Shown piece by piece: positions 22,041 through 33,398 of a stretch of DNA of 63,903 bases. The notes below the pieces were generated by a model that did not search any database, was not told where the DNA came from, and saw only the letters and a program-made list of their open reading frames with translations. Numbering within the stretch: position 1 is the stretch's first letter; every line of letters starts with the position of its first letter. The position numbers were made by a program, and so were the translations under genes. Origin of the DNA: Porogramme epimiltina (taxonomy: Eukaryota; Basidiomycota; Agaricomycetes; Polyporales; Polyporaceae); NCBI GenBank assembly GCA_900155495.1, contig FTLJ01000651.1, forward strand, positions 1 through 63,903, in the 5' to 3' direction.

Positions 22041-23039
22041 ATGGCCGCGCCAAGCTCCGTCGCCTTCCCCAGTGCACGCTCCAGCCTCGACATCTCCAGC
22101 CTCTCGCTTTCCCACCATCAGACCGCGACGGAGATCTGTGAGCTCTTTTACGGCGAGTCCCCGCCCGCATGGCAGACCGTAGATCGCTTCTACGACCCGA
22201 ACGCAACATATGAGAACCCTTTCGTCACCGCGACCTCCAAGGGCACGATCGGAGACGTCCACGCCCTCTCCCGGTACCTCTCCTCCCTAGATGTCCCGAA
22301 GCCGGGCGCCATCCTCTGCACCCTCTTCCGACTCTCGTCGGACCACCGGTGGCGAGATGCGTGGTTCCGAGGGGTGCGAATGTGGAACGAGGTGAACGAC
22401 ATCTCGGAGTGCGAGAGCTTCGGTGCGTCTGCCCTACACTCCGTGATGTTCCGTGCCCGCTGAGCACCGTCCACTGCAGACGGCCACAAACGGACGATGG
22501 TCGAACACACCATACACATTCTCATCCTCCCCGGGTTACACCCATACACGCAACCTTCACCTACTGCCGGACATGGTGCATATGCTTCACCCGACTCTGC
22601 CATGTCGCTGTCTCTAGCCGACATCTCGTCGCACGCACGACGTCATTATCAAATGTCGTCATTTTACCCACCCTCACCCCTCCACCTCAAGCTCCCCATC
22701 ATCACGAGGCTCTCATTCAACGATGCGGGAAAGATCATTCACCACCGAGACTTTTGGGATGTCAAGGTGCGTCGGTGTCACATTTGACCCTCAGACCGAG
22801 CACTCATGAGTTCACTATAGGATCTCCTCGGACTCGTCCCAGGAATGACTCTCGCGCAATGGATCAGCGGCCGCCTTGCTGCACAGAGTATTAGTGTTGT
22901 GGTGAGGGCGGGTCGTGCGCTCTTCGGGAGCTCATCCGTGCAGGACGAGGAGACCGGCCCGCTCCTCGAATCTCCGCTTTCCCCACAGAAGCTCTCTCGC
23001 CACAGCTCCCGCGCTGGGTTCACGACTACACCTCACTGA
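22041..23039 (+). CDS. NTF2/SnoaL-like domain protein with C-terminal tail
   Basis: Three exons: 22041-22422, 22480-22766 and 22821-23039, giving 295 residues. The frame opens before 22041 without an upstream ATG, and CCCATGG at 22041 is a good start. Residues 15-160 follow the cone-shaped NTF2/SnoaL-like pattern: an initial helix (ATEICELFYG), FYDPNATYENPF with the substrate-pocket aromatic residues, later LSFNDAGKIIHHRDFWDVKDLLGLVPG. The DAGKIIHHRDFWD signature is common in fungal proteins of this superfamily, which are often annotated only as SnoaL-like. The tail (GPLLESPLSPQKLSRHSS) is Ser/Pro-rich and likely disordered. The reaction, if any, is unknown. It is divergent from the NADH dehydrogenase gene. 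Confidence 0.75.
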
Positions 23040-26000
23040 GGTTTCACGATCATGCGAGGACAATCCTGCTCACGACACCAGTGTATCTCTAGTTTTTGTT
23101 CGCGCGGCAGCCCTACTCTAATCTGGCAACCCTGCCTACGCACATCTTGCGCATATATACCCCTCCATCGCTTATCTGTCGCTTTCCCCAGGTCACTGTA
23201 TGCGCTAATTACGCCCTCCCGTCCTGTTGTACCCGTACGCACCTCCGCAATGTCCCAATGACCATGTCTTCTCAGCGTCTCATCCTCCCGCCCGACCAGA
23301 CACGTGACGCGCATCTGTGATGCGTGCCTGCCTGTTCTCTCCGCCCGGCGCGCAGCTCTCACAGTCCCGCGCCTCCCGCCCGCCCCGTTCCTGGCGGCCC
23401 ATTCAGTCCCTCGGCAGGCTCACGGGCCCGCTGTGGGCGTGTATGTATGCGCGGCCGCGCCCAGACCGATCGTCTCACCGATGCGCCCAGCGTCGAGGAC
23501 GTGCGGTCCGCTTTTGGGTGCTTTTACCCAGGGACGAGCGAGGGGCCGGCCCGCCTCGAGTGTGATGCTCACGGTGTGGCTAGATGTTCAAAGATGTTCC
23601 CACTGCGGCACGCTGCGATTTATAGGGAAGGAGGGTTAAACTGTTGGTAGGTACGTATTCCAATCGTTGACGATGAGGCGCGCAACAAATGAACACTACA
23701 CTTGTGCGTTAGTATGGGAAGCTGAAATACGTCCAATGCATCTGGAAGTGCACACATCCAGCTGGCTGTGAACTTCCAACTTACTAGGAAGAATATTTGC
23801 CTGTGAGTACAGTTATTTGATTGAACCTAGCTAACGACGCAATAACCCAGTGGTTTTCTCAACATTCGAACTCTATGGCTCGACCTCAACCACAAACTTA
23901 CCATCAGCATTCCTACAACCATATACACGCATAGGGCCCCCCAATCTCCAGCACATGTCATCGTTGTCCAACCTTCAGGCGAAAGAAGATCTTACACAGC
24001 GCCCTACAAGTCCCCAAGCCGCCCAAACCGTCCAATACTACATACGGTAAGCATTGTCCCTACGACGCCGCCCCCTCCTCAGTCTCCCTTTCCAACTAGA
24101 CAAACAACACTCATTCGCTTCTCAGAACACGCGTAGGTGGTTCAAGCACCCCGGGAGACGCGCCGCGTCCGATCATCGTACTCGCCCGCTATATGAATAT
24201 ATAGCGGTGCTGTGCAGGCGGCTGAAGCATGTGACAGCGAACCAGGGCGAACGCCGCCGCCCTTTCGCGCGACGGTCGGACGCGCGCCCGCACCCTCCCC
24301 GAGCTGGCGGCTCAGGGTAGGTGTGGCAGGTGTGGTGCAGCGCGCACCGACGGAGCGGGCCCGCGCGCGTGCACTGCGTGTGCGGCCCCGTGGGCGTACG
24401 TACTACGTACATACGTCGATCTCGAACCGCCCTCACTTGAGCACCGCGCTGCGACGCCGAGATGCGGCGCGGGGTGACGGGAGCTAACTTGTAGTGCACT
24501 ACCTTTGCTCGCGCGGTTCTGGCTCGCGTGTCGCGCGCGGGGCCGACGCGCGTTCTGAGCGCCGAGCGGATAGCGGGCCCGCTTGGCTCCCCGCCCCCCG
24601 CCGGGCGGGACCGGCCGCCCCGACGGTCGGTCGTCTGCTCGTGCGTCCTCGAGCGTGCGCGCGGCGGCGAATGGGGGCGCTGGGGAGTGTCATGGCGGAG
24701 CCAGCGAAAGGGTTCGAGGCACGCGCGTCGCGCGCTGTGGAACGTTGGATCGCCGGGGTCGACTTTCGGGCCTCGCGCTCGCCCGCTCCCTGTGCACGGT
24801 GGGCGACATGGCGATACGCACAGATCCACGCGGTGGGGGTGGGGCGCGCCATACATGGCGGGATGACGTGCTGCTGGGAGGGTCCGCGAGCGTCGTCGAG
24901 CTCGAGGACGGCATGTGAGAGGCCCGTCCGATCAAGCGGACGGGGCGCAGATCCATCTCGGTAGTGTGCGGGGCGGGTTCTCGGTCCCAGAGAAGGAACA
25001 GCGCGCCACGCGATCAGGCGGCGGGAGTGCATATGGAGATCCACTGGGCATGTTTCGTGACGAGGTGCGGGATATGGTGCGCTATGGCAGGCTTTGGTGC
25101 TGCAATCGCGTACGGGGAATGTTGGGCTCTCATGGCATATCTTTCTAAACTTTGTCGTCCGCTAGTTATCATAGGGTTAGTGTATCTTCAGAGGAATCAA
25201 GGGGAGGGCGTTCACTACTCCGAGCCTTTCCATATGTTTCTTGGACTTCAGGTCACAAATGTGCCTACGCCACTGGGCGAGTCCGAATTTCGAGGCGAGC
25301 CCGGACTTCGAGGGAGACCGAGAACGGTCCTCGCATCCACACTAGTCGCAACCGGGCAATACCTATCGACACTCTAGACGTATAGTACTGCCTATCGCCA
25401 GTAACATGGACCATGAATAAACGTGCATGTACGAGAGACACGGCAGCTATGATAACAGGTGAGCAGCCATACCCCATGTGTATGCCTGGTGTCAATGCCG
25501 AGCACGGGGAGAACATATGCAGTGCCTGTTTCGTGAGGGCTGGTAGAACAGGGTCCATGCGGCTGACAGGGACGCTTCCGTACGCACATGCAAAGTTTCA
25601 TCAGGAGCGTTGTGTCCCTCGGCCTTCCGTGTCGACGCAGTGAAGGCTGCTGGAGAAGAACTCTGACTGCGGTGGAATGTGAATCAATGTCTAATAGGCT
25701 GCGGACCTGTATGACCACACCTTGTTCCTCGGCGACGGACTCTTCTGAACTCAAAAATGGGCTGCAAAGAGGGTGGGTTTACCGGGTGATCTGTTGTTGA
25801 ACGGCCAGCGCGGAGATGAACAGGACAGACGAAGGAGAGCTGTTCATGCAGGGACGACAGAACCCTGATCTTGGACGGCGTACGTGTGGTACACTTGCTT
25901 CCTCGCAGTCGGTCTGGCCATCTGGGTGGCGCAACGTGTGGAAGGGGCGTCGCGGGATCCCGCTGCCGTACAGGACGTCTAAAGATAAGTGCACCACAAC

Positions 26001-28266
26001 GAAGGTGACGGCGACCTGGGGCTTCTCTGCGGACGACGGCGACCGAGCGGGCGGGGCGGGGTCGGGGGGTGTGCCGCACCGCGTGATAAGTGCTTGGGCG
26101 CGATACGGCCGCGCTGGAGAAGAGCGGCCGCACCTGGAGGAGTCACCGGTGCTTCGACGGGCCTGGGGGAAGGGCGCTCGGAGGGAGACAGCATCCGCGC
26201 CCCTTCGACACCTTGCGCGATTGGGCTGCACGCTCGCGTTTTCTTGGGATGTTTCGCCGGAATCAGCAGGCAGGCCCGAAGGACACCGAGGTGCCCGCAT
26301 GCTCGGTGAGTCATCGATGGTGCTGCTCAGGGCATGGCTCGAGCGAGGACGTCCTGCAGAACAAAAATTTGCTTGGCCGGAAGGGTGGTGGAAGGTCGTC
26401 GAGGTCGAGGACCCGTCGGTGGTCGCCTGCAAACGGCCGAGTCGGTCAAGTCCCTGATCAATCCGTTTCCCGGGGCGTGGGCGTGCCCGTCGCCCGATCA
26501 CCCCGTGTCGGCGAGCCGACATGCCATATGGGGCACCGCGCGATCGGTGACCGAGGCGGCGTCACAGAGCACAGCCCCCGGACGACGACTTTTCCACCCA
26601 CCCCCACCATCTCATCCTCGGCCTAGCCGCGCCGATGCGCCATACGTCCTCAATCGAGACGTGCATCCGCCAAGGCACCTGCAAAGACATCTGCAGCCAT
26701 GCCGCACGCACCGTGAGTCATCCCCACACCACCGCCGCCCCATCATGTTTACGTTGCGTCGCCGCAGGTCAGGCTGACGCTGACGACATGGCGGACTATG
26801 TGCGGTTCTTCCGGGCCAGTCTTCTGACGGATGGGGTACGCGAAAAACGGCCCAGCGCACGCCGAACAGACATCCGTCATCTGCGTCAGACCGGATGCTC
26901 GTTGTCAGAGCGCTTTGACGCGGCTTGACAGGCAAAAGATAGAGGTGAGCATCTCGGATTCTCGCTCCCATATAATTTGGGCCACGGCGTGCCGTACGAG
27001 CCTACTTGGTGGCCCCTCGTCATGAGGTGCCCCCAGCGGCCCTTCTGCCGTCGCGGCCAGCTGCCTCCAAAATACGATGGGGAGACAAAAATACGAAATA
27101 GAGGCAAAGTGAACGCGAAGCGGGTCCAACTTCTAGCTCGCCGCGTCGCTGGGGCGGAGGCGCCTTGTCTTATCAGATAGTCCGCTATCTGTTAATTGGC
27201 AAGCCCCACTTCTGGGGCTCCCGATCATATCAGATAATCTTTCGGGTTTCCATCCGATCTTAGCGCCGGTGATAAGAGCGGTGGGGCGGCGCATGGCAGC
27301 GCATGGCCCGTCATCGCGTCTCTCCGCCCCGAACGCTAGCGTCCATGCGACAGACAATCTGCGCCATGTCTTCCTCGTTCTATATTTGTATCACGCAAGC
27401 CTTGCTTGCCGACACAGCGGGTGAAGAAATCACGCTCGTTGCCCGGGGCCGGGTCCCTCGACATCATCGGGGGCATTGTCCCAAAGTGTAAGCCCCCGTA
27501 AGGTCACAATGCCGTCTTTCGCGTTATGCACGCCCAAGCATGCCACTGATGGTCATGTAATACCCCTGGCACACGTCGTCCCACGGGTAGATGCCCCCGC
27601 GGCGTACCCGCATGCGTAAACTCCGTCTTATTCTCGGGTTCATAATTTTCATTGAGCCAGGTCCCGTGTCACAACAGCTCCCTGTGACCTCGGGCATACC
27701 GACCGAGGCATTTCTGTTCCTTGACTTGGCGTCGTCGGCTCACATTTCCCCCTGTCGCAGGATACACAAGCTACTCTTGAAGTTCTCTTTCAGAAAACGG
27801 AGGATTCCCCAGACATGAGCAATTTGTGCTATGCAATGTGGAAATCATCAACACACGTGCAAGTCTGGCAACGCACACGAGACGGCTGCAATGCACCATG
27901 CAGAGCCAATCACCGCCCACTTCGTTCTCCCGCCGCGCCTGAATATGGACCGCACATCCTCCGAGGCTAGATTCGCGCCCGCGCGATCGAGGTTAGATCG
28001 CCTGGTGCCCGACGAATTGCGCGCGAACCCATGTGGCCACCCCACAAGGCGCTTCTCCGCTTCTTTCACGGCGCGCGCGGAAGATCAAGCGTCTCGTATG
28101 CGCGTACGGCTATCTGGGGGAGCATTTTCCCAGCTCTTGGAGAGCCATCTCTCCGTCTCGGGAGCGGGAGGAGGTGCTACTTATATCTGAGCGCGAAGAA
28201 TGGATCGTCTCCAGGAGTCCCTCAACGGCAAACCGCCCGCCCCTCCACTTCCAGCTATAGCTCAGG
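23040..28266. other. 5.2-kb GC-rich stretch without a recognisable gene
   Basis: 24200-24960 and 25900-26600 are very GC-rich and therefore open in many frames on both strands at once, but none shows a domain or codon pattern that stands out. Possible weak transcripts: an intron-like GTGAGTACAG...CCCAG at 23802-23850 before a 66-codon frame, and a two-exon frame at 26636-26930. Neither is convincing. The only clear elements are the iron-GATA motifs near 27.2 kb. This stretch is close to the centre of the mirror arrangement. Confidence 0.5.
27170..27237. promoter_or_regulatory. Two ATCWGATAA iron-GATA motifs upstream of ferric reductase 2
   Basis: TTATCAGAT at 27170-27178 (ATCTGATAA on the minus strand) and ATCAGATAA at 27229-27237 are exact matches to the SreA/Urbs1/Fep1 consensus, 50 bp apart, with a further CTATCTG between them at 27185-27191. 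They lie about 1.0-1.1 kb upstream of the reductase start codon. With the motif at 18861 they suggest both reductases are under iron-dependent control. Confidence 0.6.
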
Positions 28267-30629
28267 ATGAGTGCCAACACCTCCCTCAGCCTCGCCGCTT
28301 CTCCTTCCTTCGGCTCCGCTGGACCTAGCGGGTCCCCCGCTCCAGGCGGACCCGGTGGAGCACCTCCTAAGGGTCCCAAGCCCGTCAGCCCGGACAAGGC
28401 GACTCGCCTCTGGCGCAACCTCCACTACCCGCAGGAGATATGGTGGGCCATCGCCTGCTTCATTGCGGTGATCGCGGTCTTCCAGTTCGCATCGTGGGCC
28501 CTCGCGAAGTACCGCTCCCGACGTGGGGTCAAATCGACGTCGGCCGCTGAGGCCGAGGCGGGCGGCGCCCCCGCCGCGGTTCGCCGCTTCGCGTGGCGCA
28601 ACGTGCCGTCTGCGGTCATCAACGCCTGGCGGGTCACCGCCTTCCGGTTCACGCTCAACATCGGGCAGTCGTACACCCTCAACCTCGCCGAGGTGTTCGT
28701 CACCTGCGCCTACATCATCGCGCTCTTCACATGGGAGTTTATCAACAGTATGTGGCTTGGTTCGATGGTCGTCATGCTTCATGCTCATACATCGGTCGAC
28801 AGCGACGAACCCGACTACGGGAAAGAAGTGGGACCCGCTATACACGGGCAACAGGGCCGGCGTCATCGGTTCGAGCCAGCTGCCTCTCGTCACCGCCCTT
28901 GGAATGAAGAACAACGTCATCTCATGTGCGTGCATACCGCACCTTCCATCGTCGCTTCCTACATTCTCTGACTTCATCTCGCAGACATCACGGGCATCAG
29001 CTACGATAAGGTCCGTTTTCATGCCGCCTCCCGCGCGTGCGGTCGATACTGAATCAGATTTTTGTAGCTGAACTACATTCATCGCATGACTGCTCGCGTA
29101 GTCTTCGTGATGCTCTGGCTGCACGGCGGTCTGAGGGTACGTCCAAGACCGTTGTTTTGAAGGTACCTACTAATAGTCATATACGCTTAGTTCGTGACAC
29201 TCGATCCAGGGGAACTCGAGGAGGGTTGGCTTCGCCTCGGCATAATGTCCATGGCCGCCTTCAGCCTTCTCGTATTGATCTCGATCCGCCCTCTCCGCGC
29301 CCAAACCTATGAGATCTTCTACTTCACCCACTTTGCTACTGTCTTGTACGTTATCATACGCTGACTCCCGTATCAGCAGCTTACCATCTATTTCAGGATC
29401 ATGCTCCTTGGCGGATACTTCCACGCAGCGGAGTTCCATTTGGGCAAGTGGATTTGGCCTTCCTTCGTTATCTGGGGCTTCGACCGTGCGCTGCGCTTCG
29501 CCCGCGTCGTGTACTACAACCACCTCTACTTCGGCTTCCACAAGACCGCCCACCGTCTTGATGCCTCCGTCGAGCTCCTCTCACCGCACTTCGTCCGGCT
29601 CCACATCGAGCGTCCGCCCCACTTCCACTGGACCCCCGGCCAGACCGCGTTCCTCGTCATGCCGACCGTGTCCGCATTCCCGCTCGAGGCACACCCGTTC
29701 ACGATCGCATCCGTCGACTCCCACTACCAGCTCGAGGGTGTCAAATCGCCGGTATCGGAGACTGACCAAGAAAAGGCGGTCGCCCTGGCCGGTCACGACG
29801 CAGCGCCGTTCTGGAAGGAGCTCGTGTTCCTCGTCAACGTTCGCGAGGGCTTCACCAAGCGCCTCGCGACCTGCGCAGCCAAGGGGGAGAAGGTCAAGGT
29901 GCTCATCGACGGCCCGTACGGGTTCTCCCCGAGCCTCGACGCGGATGACACGGTCGTACTCGTTGCGGGTGGCTCTGGCGTTTCGTTCACGCTCTCGACG
30001 TTCCTCGGCGTGCTCAGCCATGTGCAGCACGGGAAGAGCAGGTGCCGCAAGATCGTGTTCATCTGGTCGATCCGCGATGCCAGTGAGTCTTCTCTTTCTC
30101 CCTCGCTTATCTCACGCTGATGCTCATACCCACCCAGACCACATCGACTGGGTGTCTAAGGCTCTCTCCAAGGCGCTCGAGCTCGCCCCGCCCGAGGTTG
30201 AGGTCTCCGTCCGCATCTTCGTCACCGGCAACGCATCCACGGCTGCCGCCGAGGCTGACGCGCGACAGTGGAACGAGGACGACTCAGTGCACTCGTCCGA
30301 AGGCTCCGCGTCCCACAAGGAAGGCAAGGCTCACACGCCGTCGCTCCTGAGCTACCCCGCCGTCGCTGTTGCGCAGGGCCGTCCGGACCTCCCCGCGCTC
30401 CTCCGCGAGGAGGTCGACACGAACGCGGGGCGTATGTCTGTTACTGGTGCGTGTAACCGTCCGTGCTTGCGGGAAGGGTCGATCGCTGACCAACTTTCGG
30501 CACTTTACAGTTTGTGGCTCCCAAGGTATTGCGCGTGCATGTCGCGCGGCGCTGTGCATCCCGCTGTCCAACGCGCTCACGGGCGGTCCGAGCGTGGTTC
30601 TCCATGTGGAGTCGTTCGGCTACGCGTAG
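28267..30629 (+). CDS. Ferric reductase transmembrane protein 2
   Basis: Second FRE-type metalloreductase. Eight exons: 28267-28747, 28803-28925, 28985-29010, 29068-29136, 29191-29345, 29397-30082, 30138-30446 and 30511-30629, giving 655 residues. Heme ligands are His215/His229 (YIHRM...WLHG) and His280/His294 (FTHFA...YFHA), each pair spaced by 13 residues within hydrophobic segments. HPFTIASV near residue 384 is the FAD motif. DGPYGFSP, AGGSGVSFT (about 476) and the C-terminal VCGSQGIARACR form the NADPH site. The N-terminus is a Ser/Pro/Gly-rich stretch with no obvious signal peptide. Intron positions match the gene at 15645-18042 exactly, with six of eight exons equal in length, so the two are duplicates in opposite orientation. 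An F-box gene follows on the same strand. Confidence 0.92.
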
Positions 30630-31024
30630 ATCTGCCGTTTACTGGCTTATGGCTCTCCTAGGGTTTATGGTTCCCCCCTTTATCATCCACCTTTGTTTGC
30701 ATGTAGTCCACCTTGAGCTCTCTCTCGTGTTCCTCTTCTTCTATCATGCCCATAGACTAGACGATGTATCCTTAGCTTACTATCCTTATCCCAAAATGTT
30801 GTATGGAGAATTTATAGGGGTGCGCACTCCGGAGCCTCCGCAGGTCACGTGCTGCCATCGGGCCGCCCGGCCCCCCGCCCAGTTACAACTGGGCTGCGGT
30901 AACTTGGTGCTTAGGCTGTTGGGCTGCGACTACTACATGGCGGTGCGGGTAACTTGTCCTCTTTCCCGCAATACGTCTTTTGTTAAGTCCCTCGCCCCTA
31001 ATATCTCTGTGGTTGTCTTGAATC
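30630..31024. other. Intergenic spacer
   Basis: AT-richer spacer between ferric reductase 2 and the next F-box gene. Pyrimidine-rich runs lie at 30670-30760. No gene is seen. Confidence 0.4.
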
Positions 31025-32890
31025 ATGTCTTCTGGTAAGTCCCTGCTCGTACTGTTCTCCGAGGGGATCTTGAGACAGTCCCATTCATCTGATCATCGTC
31101 GTGCTACATTGGCAGCTCGCCGTTTAAACTTCCCATCAGACCTCAAATTTGACGAGGCGGACGTGGCGACTGCGAGAAGCCTGGCCTACACCGACGTGCA
31201 AGAGTGGTGTACCTCGAGGACGAAAGAGTACCAGACATACGTCTCTGCCCTTCGATCGGTGCGATGGCAGTCGGAGCACCCTTTAGACCCAGGGCACAGT
31301 GGCTTAGCCATTGAAGACGCGAAGAAGATCCCGCACTTGGAGGCCTCTGAAGTAACCGGCTGGTGCGACTCACGAATCTGCGAGTACAAGTCCCGGATCC
31401 GCGGCCTCCGTTCCATCCGTAATTCGGCAGCCCCAATCAACTACTTCCTCCCCACAGAGCTCCTCATGGAGGTCTTCTGGAACGTACATTATCATGATTC
31501 TTCGAAGAACTGCAGACTCTCTATACTGCGTGTTTGTCGCGCCTGGTACACCGTTGCCTGCGAGACACCTCAAGTATGGGCGAATCTGCTGAGTGTCCAT
31601 ATGGATCTACGGAAGCCAACCCCCGGTCTACTCAGGTCCCTGAACATCATGCTCGACCGTTCCGCCACCGTCACCTTCCAACTGTCTCTCGAAGGGCTTC
31701 CAGATGCAGTTGTAGAACTGTTCATTCCCCACAGGCACCGTATCTCCTCCTTCAATGTGTATATTGGAAAGCGGGAGGATGGAGCATTGAGGCGAATTCT
31801 GGAAAGTGGGATGGCACAGCTTCGTGAACTTGACATACAAGTCGATGCACGATCCTGGGAAAGAAGTTATCAAGACGTCCCACCTTCAAGTTGTCTCCCC
31901 TGTCTCGCCATCCTTCGCTTACCTCGTCCTCATTTCCCCCCGGAGTCTGCATCATCTTCTCTCCGTCACTTGAAACTCGTACAGTGTGGCTGCCACAAGA
32001 AGTATCTCAGCCCAGAAATTGAGGAGAGCTTCGACCCCTTGCTCTCTGCGCTACAACAATGCATCAACCTTGAAACGCTGGACATAGAATACGGGCTCCC
32101 TAATGTGATGGAACTCTACATGGGCGAAGGTCCTCCGCTACAGATCCTAGATCTCGAGGGGATTTACGCTTCTCAAACCACAGATCTGCCTGCACTTCGC
32201 TCTATCTACATCCGAGACTACGCTCGTGCCATGGGCATCTTTCTCTCCCACATCCGCTTCCCTGATACGACATCCGTAGGCCTGTATGTTGAACAGACAC
32301 GCGGCAAGCTCTGCCGCCTCCGCAGCGGCCTCCCCGGCCTCACACGTTCAGAGCGTGTGCACGCGACATTCCAAGGGAGCCGCGTGGACCTCGAGATATC
32401 GATACCCCGGGCCAGGTTAGTCGCCGTATCCGACGAGGAAGAAGAAACAGATGACGGGGAAGAAAAAGAGGAGGATGAGGTGTTGCATATGACCATCGAT
32501 CCCAGGTCCCGGTTCCTGTGGATCCCAGACTTCAGGATCGTGGTGGGTGCGATGTCGGAGGTCGCGACGCTGTTCGCGCCGATCGAGACGGTCACAACGC
32601 TCGTAGTTGATCAGATCCTCTTGCCCAACATAGGCGAGGAGACATCTGAGCAGAGGATATCGGCGTGGTTAACGCTCTTGGGTGGGTTCCGTAGACTAGA
32701 GAGATTGGAGGTGCCGAAGAACACATATTTGGAGGAGATTATTTGCGCCGCTGAACGTCTGGCTGGTGACGGGTCTGACTTTGCCGGAGATTGGTCAGGT
32801 TCCGCCACCGATACGATCCCGGAGAGTGGGTTTATGCTCGCGCGAGGCGAAAGCGGGCCGGATCTCTACATAGTAGTTTGTGAGACGTGA
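31025..32890 (+). CDS. F-box protein with leucine-rich strands
   Basis: Single exon of 621 residues from the ATG at 31025. Order of parts: an N-terminal helix block (VQEWCTSRTKEYQTYVSALRSVR), a second similar block (WCDSRICEYKSRIRGLRSIRNSAAPI), an F-box-like motif (YFLPTELLMEVFWNV, about residues 138-152), then repeated leucine-rich strands to about residue 420. A short acidic insertion (EEEETDDGEEKEEDE) lies near residue 470, followed by the family C-terminus ending DTIPESGFMLARG. Expected role is a substrate adaptor of an SCF ubiquitin ligase. The acidic insertion is absent from the neighbour at 33399, which otherwise aligns along its length, so the pair is a tandem duplication. Confidence 0.85.
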   Translation: MSSGKSLLVLFSEGILRQSHSSDHRRATLAARRLNFPSDLKFDEADVATARSLAYTDVQEWCTSRTKEYQTYVSALRSVRWQSEHPLDPGHSGLAIEDAKKIPHLEASEVTGWCDSRICEYKSRIRGLRSIRNSAAPINYFLPTELLMEVFWNVHYHDSSKNCRLSILRVCRAWYTVACETPQVWANLLSVHMDLRKPTPGLLRSLNIMLDRSATVTFQLSLEGLPDAVVELFIPHRHRISSFNVYIGKREDGALRRILESGMAQLRELDIQVDARSWERSYQDVPPSSCLPCLAILRLPRPHFPPESASSSLRHLKLVQCGCHKKYLSPEIEESFDPLLSALQQCINLETLDIEYGLPNVMELYMGEGPPLQILDLEGIYASQTTDLPALRSIYIRDYARAMGIFLSHIRFPDTTSVGLYVEQTRGKLCRLRSGLPGLTRSERVHATFQGSRVDLEISIPRARLVAVSDEEEETDDGEEKEEDEVLHMTIDPRSRFLWIPDFRIVVGAMSEVATLFAPIETVTTLVVDQILLPNIGEETSEQRISAWLTLLGGFRRLERLEVPKNTYLEEIICAAERLAGDGSDFAGDWSGSATDTIPESGFMLARGESGPDLYIVVCET

Positions 32891-33398
32891 CTCCGGTTGG
32901 GGAAAGCACTTGCAATGATCTACCATAGGAGACGTTATAACAGCCTGTGTATGCAGTAACATTCATTGGAGCTGAAAATTTCCTAGGACTCGCATGCAAT
33001 ATTCTGGCTTCGTTGACGCGACTCGTCTAGATGTGTTCTACCTTGTGACCCGTATCGGATTGGCCATGTAGTCTGGCATGACTGGATTCTTCCGAGAGTC
33101 ATGGCTTTGAATTTGAAGCAGTTCAAGTTGACCAACCTCACACAATCATTAGTGGCGTGAAATCGTGGGAATCGGGGACTAAGCCGGTCTTTTCCAAATT
33201 CCGGGCCGGGTTGCACAGCCCCCAAGTGGGCGGTCATCGGCTTTCGCTGAGCAAGCCGCCGTCTTTCGAACGTTCGTGTCCTTCGACAACTGCTCACAAT
33301 GTTGTGGCTGTCTTGTACCATGTCTTCTGGTACGTCGCCTTTCACATTGCTCTTCCAGATGATCTCAGAATCGACCACCTATCTGATAGCCGATTGCT
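32891..33398. other. Intergenic spacer between tandem F-box genes
   Basis: No gene seen. 33290-33330 repeats the ATCTCTGTGGTTGTCTTG-like segment found just upstream of the preceding F-box gene (31000-31030, ending in CATGTCTTCTGGTA), so the 5' flank was copied with the gene. Confidence 0.4.

Noticed and set aside
25816..26457. Plus-strand frame of 213 codons as a candidate gene
   Set aside because: Overlaps an equally long minus frame and shows no recognisable motif.
24173..26522. Several overlapping long frames on both strands
   Set aside because: Very GC-rich DNA is stop-poor in all frames. No domain, start context or splice pattern favours one.
29309..30661. Plus-strand frame of 450 codons, Ser/Arg-rich
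   Set aside because: Out-of-frame shadow of ferric reductase 2. The true frame has FAD and NADPH motifs.
33379..33389. CTATCTGATAG as a further iron-GATA site
   Set aside because: Differs from ATCWGATAA at the last position and lies before an F-box gene.
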